Source: Roseicella frigidaeris (lineage in GTDB: Bacteria > Pseudomonadota > Alphaproteobacteria > Acetobacterales > Acetobacteraceae). From it: a stretch of 64,000 nucleotides of DNA. Both the position numbers and the translations under genes were made by a program. Under the pieces are notes generated by a model. It saw only the letters and a program-made list of their open reading frames with translations, was not told where the DNA came from and did not search any database. The stretch is from positions 1 through 64,000 of the forward strand of contig NZ_QLIX01000007.1 of NCBI RefSeq assembly GCF_003258945.1, in the 5' to 3' direction. Positions 57,222 through 64,000 of the stretch are shown here, one piece after another. Position 1 is the first letter of the stretch; every line of letters starts with the position of its first letter.

Positions 57222-58013
57222 ATGGATTTCAGCGGCAAGGTCGCCCTCGTCACCGGGGGCGCGAACGGCATCGGCGCGGCGACCGTCCGCGGCTTCGTCG
57301 CGCGCGGCGCCAGGGTCGCCATCGTCGACCGCGATGCCGAGGCGGGCGCCGCGCTCGCCGCCGAGTTCGGCCAGGCGGCGATCTTCCGCCAGGCGGACGT
57401 GACCCGCGGCGCCGATGTCGCGGCCTATGTGCAGGCGACGCTGGATGCCTTCGGCGCCATCGACTGCTTCCACAACAATGCCGGCATCGAGGGCAAGGTG
57501 GCGCCCACCGCCGAGTATGAGGAGGCGATCTTCGACGCGGTGATGGGCGTCAACGTCAAGGGCGTCTTCCTCGGCCTGCGGCACGTGTTGCCGGTGATGA
57601 TCCGCCAGGAGCGCGGCGCGGTGGTGAACACCGCCTCCATCGCCGGCCTCGTCGGCACGGCGGGCATGCCGGCCTATGTCGCCTCGAAGCATGCGGTGAT
57701 CGGGCTGACCAAGGTGGCCGCCGGCGAGGTCGGGCGGCTCGGCATCCGGGTGAACGCCATCTGCCCTGGCCCGATCGACACCCGCATGGTCCGCGACATC
57801 GCCAAGCAGGTCTCGCCCAACCGCCCGGAGGCGGTGGAGGAGGGCTATGCCGCCGGCCTGCCGCTGCGCCGCTACGGCAGGGCGGAGGAGGTGGCGAATC
57901 TCGTGCTGTTCCTGTGCAGCGACCTCGCCAGCAACATCACCGGCGCGCAATACGTGGTCGATGGCGGCCGCACCGCCGTGCCGGTCGGCATCTCGCAGAA
58001 CGGCGTGCGGTAG
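57222..58013 (+). CDS. Short-chain dehydrogenase/reductase
   Basis: A 263-residue classical SDR: TGGANGIG at 11-18, Asp 36 after the second strand (favouring NAD), NNAG at 85-88, catalytic Ser 139, Tyr 152-x3-Lys 156 in YVASK and the PGPIDT segment. It is a probable alcohol or 3-hydroxyacyl oxidoreductase; the substrate is unclear. The purine-rich GGCGGAGGGGAGGAAC precedes the ATG. It lies upstream of a CoA-transferase gene with a truncated family B repeat between them. Confidence 0.88.
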   Translation: MDFSGKVALVTGGANGIGAATVRGFVARGARVAIVDRDAEAGAALAAEFGQAAIFRQADVTRGADVAAYVQATLDAFGAIDCFHNNAGIEGKVAPTAEYEEAIFDAVMGVNVKGVFLGLRHVLPVMIRQERGAVVNTASIAGLVGTAGMPAYVASKHAVIGLTKVAAGEVGRLGIRVNAICPGPIDTRMVRDIAKQVSPNRPEAVEEGYAAGLPLRRYGRAEEVANLVLFLCSDLASNITGAQYVVDGGRTAVPVGISQNGVR

Positions 58014-58015
58014 CT

Positions 58016-58050
58016 CTCCCCGAAGCCGCGGCAGGGCAACGGGCGGCAGC
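58016..58050 (+). repeat. Family B repeat, deletion copy B5
   Basis: Two bases after the SDR stop, CTCCCCGAAGCCGCGGCAGGG followed by CAACGGGCGGC joins the left arm of the first family B hairpin directly to the right arm and tail of the second. It looks like an internal deletion of a full copy. The remaining bases up to the CoA-transferase start at 58132 show no gene. Confidence 0.5.
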
Positions 58051-58131
58051 CGGATGCGGCGCGCGCGATCTCCGGTTGCAGCCGCTGCCCCATCGCCGCA
58101 GCATGGCGGCAAAACAGGGGAGACGTCGCCA

Positions 58132-59328
58132 ATGACCGGGATCTTCGCCGGGCTCAGGGTGATCGACGCCGCCAGCTATGTCGCCGCGCCCGCGGCCGCG
58201 ACCATCCTCGGCGATTTCGGCGCCGAGGTGATCAAGCTGGAGCCGCCGGGCGGCGACGCCTATCGCGCCCTCGCCACCGCCCCCGGCCAGCCGCGCGGCG
58301 AGACCGACTATCCCTGGGTGCTCGACAACCGCGGCAAGCGCGGCCTGGTGCTGGACCTGAAGCGGCCGGAGGCGCAGGCGGTGCTGCACCGGCTGATCCG
58401 CGACACCGATGTCTTCGTCACCAACGCCATCCCGCGGCTGCGCGCCGGGCTCGGCATCGCGCCGGAGACGCTGCTCGGCCTGAACCCGCGGCTGATCTAC
58501 GCCGCGCTCACCGCCTATGGCGAGACCGGGCCGGAGGCGGACAAGACCGGCTTCGACGCCACCGCCTACTGGGCCCGCAGCGGGCTGATGGACCTGGTGC
58601 GGTCCGATGCCACCGCGCCCCCGGCCCGCTCCGTCGCCGGCCTCGGCGACCACCCGACCGGCGTCGCGCTCTATGGCGCCATCGCCACCGCCCTCTACCG
58701 GCGGGAGCGCACCGGCCAGGGCGGGCTGGTCTCGGCGACGCTGCTCGGCGCCGGGCTCTGGGCCAATGGCTTCATGGTGCAGGCGGCGCTGGACGAGGCG
58801 CGCTTCATCCCCCGCCCGCCGCGCGAGCGGGCGCCGAGCGCGCTGACCAACCTCTACCGCGCCGGCTGCGGGCGCTGGTTCCTGCTCGCCCTGCTGAACG
58901 AGGCGCGGCAATGGCCGGCGCTGCTCGCCATCCTCGGCCACCCCGCCTGGGGCGAGGACCCGCGCTTCGCCACCCAGGCGCTGCGGCGCGAGCATGCGCA
59001 GGCGCTGATCCCGCTGCTCGATGCCGGCTTCGCCGCCCGCAGCCTCGCCGACTGGCGGCCGGTGCTGGATGCCGCCGGCCTCACCTTCGATGCGGTGACG
59101 ACGACCGGGGAGGCGGCGGCCTCGGAGCAGGCGCGGGCCATGGGCGCCATCCGCCCCACCACCACCGGCGGCTGGACGGTGGACAGCCCGCTGCACCTCG
59201 CCGGCGAGACCAAGGCGCCGGCCACCCCGCCGCCCGCGCTCGGCGGCGACACCGAGGCGATCCTGGCCGAGCACGGCTATGCCCCGGCCGAGATCCGGCG
59301 GCTGCGGGAGGCGGGGGCGCTGGGCTGA
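58132..59328 (+). CDS. CaiB/BaiF family (class III) CoA-transferase
   Basis: A 398-residue CoA-transferase: LRVIDAASYVAAPAAATILG, FGAEVIKLEPPGGDAYRALA, PWVLDNRGKRGLVLDLKRPE, TNAIPRLRAGLGIAPE and TGVALYGAIATALYRRERTG. It differs clearly from the copy at 45542. GGGGAGA precedes the ATG. It converges with the HpcH aldolase gene with a single base between the two stop codons (TGAATCA). It probably activates the acid that feeds the nearby acyl-CoA dehydrogenases. Confidence 0.88.
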   Translation: MTGIFAGLRVIDAASYVAAPAAATILGDFGAEVIKLEPPGGDAYRALATAPGQPRGETDYPWVLDNRGKRGLVLDLKRPEAQAVLHRLIRDTDVFVTNAIPRLRAGLGIAPETLLGLNPRLIYAALTAYGETGPEADKTGFDATAYWARSGLMDLVRSDATAPPARSVAGLGDHPTGVALYGAIATALYRRERTGQGGLVSATLLGAGLWANGFMVQAALDEARFIPRPPRERAPSALTNLYRAGCGRWFLLALLNEARQWPALLAILGHPAWGEDPRFATQALRREHAQALIPLLDAGFAARSLADWRPVLDAAGLTFDAVTTTGEAAASEQARAMGAIRPTTTGGWTVDSPLHLAGETKAPATPPPALGGDTEAILAEHGYAPAEIRRLREAGALG

Positions 59329-59329
59329 A

Positions 59330-60097
59330 TCAACCGCCCGGCCGGCGCCAGGCCGCGGCCTGGCGGACGGCGTTGGCCAGCATCAGCACGTCGAAGCCAT
59401 GCACCGGCAGGCGGTGGCCGCGCGCGAGCAGCGCCGCCGTCTGCTCCTGCGTCAGCGCGGCGGCGCCGAGCGGGATGCCGGCGCCGAGGATCGCGTGTTC
59501 CAGATGCGCGAAGGCGTCGCGGAATTCGGGCGCATCGAAGCGGCCCGGCACGCCGAGTTCCACCGCGAGGTCGAACTGGGCGATGATCATGGCATCCACC
59601 CCTTCCACCCGGCAGATCGCCTCGATGTTCTCCACCGCCGCCCGCGTCTCGATCAGCAGCACGCAGACCGTCGCCGCCGCCCGTTGCGGCAGGTAGTCCT
59701 GCAGGCCGGTGCCCCAGCGGGCATGCGCGACGAAGGGGCCCCAGCCGCGTCGGCCGGCAGGCGGGTAGCGGGTCAGCGCGACGCAGGCCGCCGCCTCCTC
59801 GGCCGAGCGGATCTGCGGGAAGACGATGCCCTCGGCGCCGAGGTCGAGCGCCGGCTTCACCCAGCCCTCGTCCTGGCGCGGCACCCGGACCAGCGGCGCG
59901 CAGCCCGTGCCCGTCGTCGCCGCGATCATGGCGTGCAGGCTCTCCGGCCCGACCGCGCCATGCTCCTGGTCGATGACGAGGAAATCGGCGCCCGCGGCGG
60001 CGATGGCCTGGGCCGAGACCGCCGAGGGTATGGTCGCCACGAAGCCGGCGAGGGTCTCGCCGGCCCGCAGCCGCTGCTTCATGCCGGCGATCGCCAT
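59330..60097 (-). CDS. HpcH/HpaI family class II aldolase
   Basis: A 255-residue pyruvate-type aldolase: DFLVIDQEHGAVGPESLHAM (base His), PLVRVPRQDEGWVKPALDLGAEGIVFPQ (Arg and metal region), LIETRAAVENIEAI (Glu ligand) and VDAMIIAQFDLAVELG (Asp ligand; usual IGPxDLA). It cleaves or forms 4-hydroxy-2-oxo acids. The substituted residues before the Asp ligand suggest an altered pocket. The start follows GGGAGGACC. Confidence 0.85.
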   Translation of the reverse strand: MAIAGMKQRLRAGETLAGFVATIPSAVSAQAIAAAGADFLVIDQEHGAVGPESLHAMIAATTGTGCAPLVRVPRQDEGWVKPALDLGAEGIVFPQIRSAEEAAACVALTRYPPAGRRGWGPFVAHARWGTGLQDYLPQRAAATVCVLLIETRAAVENIEAICRVEGVDAMIIAQFDLAVELGVPGRFDAPEFRDAFAHLEHAILGAGIPLGAAALTQEQTAALLARGHRLPVHGFDVLMLANAVRQAAAWRRPGG

Positions 60098-60197
60098 GTC
60101 CCGGTCCTCCCGCGGCGGAGCCTAGCGCGACGAAGGCCGGCGGACGAAGCCCGAAGCCACCGCGGCAGCTGTGGCGTCCCTCCGCCCTGAGAGGACT

Positions 60198-61334
60198 CTA
60201 GCTCACCTGATCAGCCAGCCGGTCCAGATGCGTCGCGGTGTCGCCGAAGAGGTGCTCGATCACCATGACGCGGCGGAAGAAATGCCCGACCGCGTATTCC
60301 TCCGTCATGCCGATGCCGCCATGCAGCTGCACGGCATTCTGCGAGACGAAGCGCCCGGCCTGCCCGACCCCGACCTTGGCCATGGAGATGGCGCGCGCCC
60401 GCTCGGCGGCGTCCTCCTCCTCCAGCGACATGGTCGCCAGCATGGCCATGGACCGCCCCTGCTCCAGCGCCACCAGCATCTCCGCCGCGCGGTGCTGCAG
60501 CGCCTGGTTGTCGCCGATCGGCCGGCCGAATTGCTGGCGCGTCTTCAGATAGTCGAGGGTCATGGCCTGCATCGTCTCCATCGCGCCGATCACCTCGGCC
60601 GCGGTCGCGGCGATGCCCGCCTCCACCACCCGCGCGACGATGGGCAGGCCGCCATCGAGCGGCCCGAGCAGCGCCTCGCGCGGCAGCTCGACGCCGCTCA
60701 GCGAGAGCTCGGCCGCCCGCGTGCCGTCGCGCAGCGCATAGCCGCGCCGCGCCAGGCCCGGCGCCTCCGCATCGACGAGGAAGAGCGAGATGCCCTCCGG
60801 CTCGTCCTCCCGCCCGGCAGTGCGGGCGCTGACCACCAGCCGGTCGGCGCAGTCGCCATGCAGGACGACGCTTTTCGCCCCCTCCAGCACGAAGCCCTCG
60901 CCGCGGCGCGTCGCGGTGGTGCGCACGTCGGAGAGGTCGTAGCGCGCCTGCCGCTCGCCATGCGCGACGGCGAGCTTCAGGCTGCCCTCGGCGATCGCCG
61001 GCAGGATCTCCTCCTGCTGCGCCGCGGTGCCGGCGAGGCGGAGGGCGGTGCCGCCCAGCACCACCGTCGCCAGATAGGGCTCCAGCACCAGATGCCGGCC
61101 GAAGGCCTGCATCAGCAGCATCACATCGACGGGGCCGCCGCCGAAGCCACCATGCTCCTCGCTGATCGGCAGGCCGAGCAGGCCGAGCTCGGCATAGCGC
61201 GACCAGAGCCGCTCGCTCCAGCCGGTCGGCGTGCCGAGCAGGGATTTGCGCTGCTCGAAGCTGTATTCGCTGGCCAGCAGGCGGGCGACGCTGTCGCCCA
61301 GCAGGCGCTGGTCCTCGGTCGGGTCGAAATCCAT
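60198..61334 (-). CDS. Acyl-CoA dehydrogenase (second of a pair)
   Basis: FAD-dependent acyl-CoA dehydrogenase fold, 378 residues: LGLPISEEHGGFGGGPVDVM, a middle beta domain with LAVAHGERQARYDLSDVR, and KTRQQFGRPIGDNQALQHRAAEM and HGGIGMTEEY in the C-terminal helical part. It starts one base after the stop of the other dehydrogenase gene. Paired genes of this kind often encode hetero-oligomeric enzymes. No Glu of the usual Y-E-G-T type is seen near the C-terminus, so it may be the non-catalytic partner. Confidence 0.87.
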   Translation of the reverse strand: MDFDPTEDQRLLGDSVARLLASEYSFEQRKSLLGTPTGWSERLWSRYAELGLLGLPISEEHGGFGGGPVDVMLLMQAFGRHLVLEPYLATVVLGGTALRLAGTAAQQEEILPAIAEGSLKLAVAHGERQARYDLSDVRTTATRRGEGFVLEGAKSVVLHGDCADRLVVSARTAGREDEPEGISLFLVDAEAPGLARRGYALRDGTRAAELSLSGVELPREALLGPLDGGLPIVARVVEAGIAATAAEVIGAMETMQAMTLDYLKTRQQFGRPIGDNQALQHRAAEMLVALEQGRSMAMLATMSLEEEDAAERARAISMAKVGVGQAGRFVSQNAVQLHGGIGMTEEYAVGHFFRRVMVIEHLFGDTATHLDRLADQVS

Positions 61335-61335
61335 C

Positions 61336-62541
61336 TCAGAGTCCCAGCACGGCCTTGTTGAGGATGTTCTTCTGAATCTCGTTGGTGCCGCCATAGATCG
61401 AGGCGGCCCGCAGCATCAGGTAGTTGGGCGCCATCTGCGGCGCCCAGTCCGGCCCGATCGCCGGCTCGTTCGCCAGCGCCGCCAGCTCCTGCTGCCAGAC
61501 CGGCATCGCCTGCGGCCCGCCGACATCCATCACCAGCTCGCTGCTCGCCTGCAGCAGCTCCGTCCCCTTGATCTTCAGCACCGAGGAGAGCGGGTCCGGC
61601 CGGTTGCCGCCGGCCTTGGCATAGGCGGAGACGACGCGGAGCTGGGTGATCTCCAGCGCCTTCATGTCGACCTCGAGCTGGGCGACGCGGGCGCGGAAGC
61701 CGCGATCCTCGATCAGCGGCCGGCCCTCCTTGCGCACCTCGCGTGCCACCTCCTTGGCGAAGCGCACCCGCTCCTTGCTCTTGCCGAGCCGGGCGATGCC
61801 GGTGCGCTCGTTGCCGAGCAGGTATTTCGCCACCGACCAGCCGCGATTCTCCTCGCCGACCAGGTTCTCCGCCGGCACCTTCACATCGGTGAAGAACACC
61901 TCGTTCAGATGGTGGCTGCCGTCGATGGAGATGATCGGCCGCACCTCGATCCCGGGCGTCCGCAGGTCGATCAGCAGGAAGGAGATGCCCTCCTGCCGCT
62001 TCTTGGCCGTCGGGTCGGTGCGCACCAGGCAGAAGCACCAGTCGGCATTGTGCGCCGTCGAGGTCCAGATCTTCTGGCCGTTGACGATGTAGTGGTCGCC
62101 CTCCCGCTTCGCCGCGGTGCGCAGGCTGGCAAGGTCGGAGCCGGCGCCGGGCTCGGAGAAGCCCTGGCACCACCAGTCGTCCAGGTTGGCGGCGCGCGGC
62201 AGGAAGCGCTTCTTCTGCGCCTCGGTGCCGAACTGGATCAGCACCGGGCCGAGCATGGTGATGTTGAAGGAGAGCAGCTCCGGCGCCGGGGCGGAGAGGT
62301 TCTCCTCGAGGAAGATCATGCGCTGGATCGGGCTCCAGCCCGGCCCGCCATGCGCCTTCGGCCAGTTGTAGGCGGCCCAGCCCTGGGCGTTCAGGATGCG
62401 CTGCCAGGCGATGGTGTCCTGCTTGCGCGGCGGATAGCCGAGGCGCATGCGCTCGTGGATCTCGCGCGGCAGGTTGTCCCGGATGAAGCCGCGCACCTCC
62501 TCGCGGAAGGCGGCCTCCTCGGGCGTGAATCGCAGGTCCAT
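61336..62541 (-). CDS. Acyl-CoA dehydrogenase (first of a pair)
   Basis: A 401-residue acyl-CoA dehydrogenase: GWAAYNWPKAHGGPGWSPIQ, CQGFSEPGAGSDLASLRTAA, NGQKIWTSTAHNADWCFCLVR, LLGNERTGIARLGKSKERV and the C-terminal IYGGTNEIQKNILNKAVLGL with FAD/acyl contacts. The Gly in YGGT occupies the position where medium-chain enzymes have the catalytic Glu, as in large subgroups of paired dehydrogenases. The start follows GGGAAGGGAC. It is coupled to the downstream dehydrogenase. Confidence 0.9.
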   Translation of the reverse strand: MDLRFTPEEAAFREEVRGFIRDNLPREIHERMRLGYPPRKQDTIAWQRILNAQGWAAYNWPKAHGGPGWSPIQRMIFLEENLSAPAPELLSFNITMLGPVLIQFGTEAQKKRFLPRAANLDDWWCQGFSEPGAGSDLASLRTAAKREGDHYIVNGQKIWTSTAHNADWCFCLVRTDPTAKKRQEGISFLLIDLRTPGIEVRPIISIDGSHHLNEVFFTDVKVPAENLVGEENRGWSVAKYLLGNERTGIARLGKSKERVRFAKEVAREVRKEGRPLIEDRGFRARVAQLEVDMKALEITQLRVVSAYAKAGGNRPDPLSSVLKIKGTELLQASSELVMDVGGPQAMPVWQQELAALANEPAIGPDWAPQMAPNYLMLRAASIYGGTNEIQKNILNKAVLGL

Positions 62542-62571
62542 GGACGTGTCCCTTCCCGTGGTTCTACCGAC

Positions 62572-62660
62572 GGACCGGTCTCCTGGCCGGTCCGAGGCCC
62601 TCCGCAGGTGCGGCGAAGGCCCAAGCCAGCCGGAGGATTGCGCCCGGCGTCCGAGGGCGA
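62572..62660 (+). repeat. Family A palindromic repeat, copy A5
   Basis: Between two same-strand genes. GGACCGG/CCGGTCC (62572-62593) matches the leading hairpin of A3 with the G-T pair replaced by C-G. CCGCA-GG-TGCGG (62602-62613) is the middle hairpin with new stem bases. Then come the link GCGAAGGCCCAAGC, a decayed AGCCGGAGGATTG hairpin, and the shared tail CGCCCGGCGTCCGAGGG. The GAAT hairpin is missing. Confidence 0.62.
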
Positions 62661-62665
62661 TGGTG

Positions 62666-64000
<1,335 letters not shown>

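Overview
The window reads as chromosome of a very GC-rich alphaproteobacterium, most likely an Acetobacteraceae (Roseomonas-like) bacterium. This is inferred from the extreme G/C third-position bias, the many ATGA/GTGA-coupled genes, the set of orphan TctC-type periplasmic binding proteins and the general gene content. No rRNA, tRNA, CRISPR array or phage genes were seen. Essentially all of the DNA is coding, and most long open frames opposite known genes are GC-driven shadows.

Layout. (1) 1-132: the right end of an IS110-family element, abutting a truncated copy of a dispersed palindromic repeat. (2) 160-1766: an AtzG/AtzE-type amidase pair. (3) 1910-21221: a same-strand block glgE, treS-maltokinase, glgB, glgX, treZ, malQ, treY, otsA, which joins trehalose, maltose-1-phosphate and alpha-glucan metabolism. 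(4) 21255-27850: a membrane glycosyltransferase, dihydropyrimidinase, a lipoprotein, an AlkA-like DNA glycosylase and an OmpR/EnvZ-type two-component system. (5) 28016-41495: a coenzyme F420 island. It holds Fgd-type F420-dependent glucose-6-phosphate dehydrogenase coupled to cofE, cofD and cofC, a convergent fused cofGH (fbiC), five further luciferase-like oxidoreductases, an NHL-repeat protein and a D-aminopeptidase. (6) 41575-53506: three orphan tripartite-tricarboxylate-type binding proteins, an enoyl-CoA hydratase coupled to a small zinc-ribbon gene, a CaiB-type CoA-transferase, a D-tartrate dehydratase unit with an unusual Asp/Glu racemase homologue, an FkbM methyltransferase/GST pair and an omega-aminotransferase. 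(7) 53678-64000: a CobW GTPase with a coupled WD40 protein, DUF3775, then an acyl-CoA block (SDR, CoA-transferase, HpcH aldolase, two acyl-CoA dehydrogenases and a FadJ-like multifunctional enzyme running off the end).

How the genes work together. OtsA and TreY/TreZ can make trehalose or its phosphate. TreS plus its fused maltokinase turns trehalose into maltose-1-phosphate, GlgE polymerises that, GlgB branches it, and GlgX/MalQ/TreY/TreZ break it down. No glgC, glgA or otsB lies in the window. The F420 genes supply a deazaflavin that Fgd reduces with glucose-6-phosphate, and the neighbouring luciferase-like proteins are candidate users.

Beyond the genes, the window holds two dispersed intergenic repeat families. 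Family A is a string of small hairpins whose stems change in a compensatory way between copies. Family B is a pair of hairpins placed within a few bases of stop codons, as though it were a portable terminator. The IS110 element at the left edge sits inside a family A copy.
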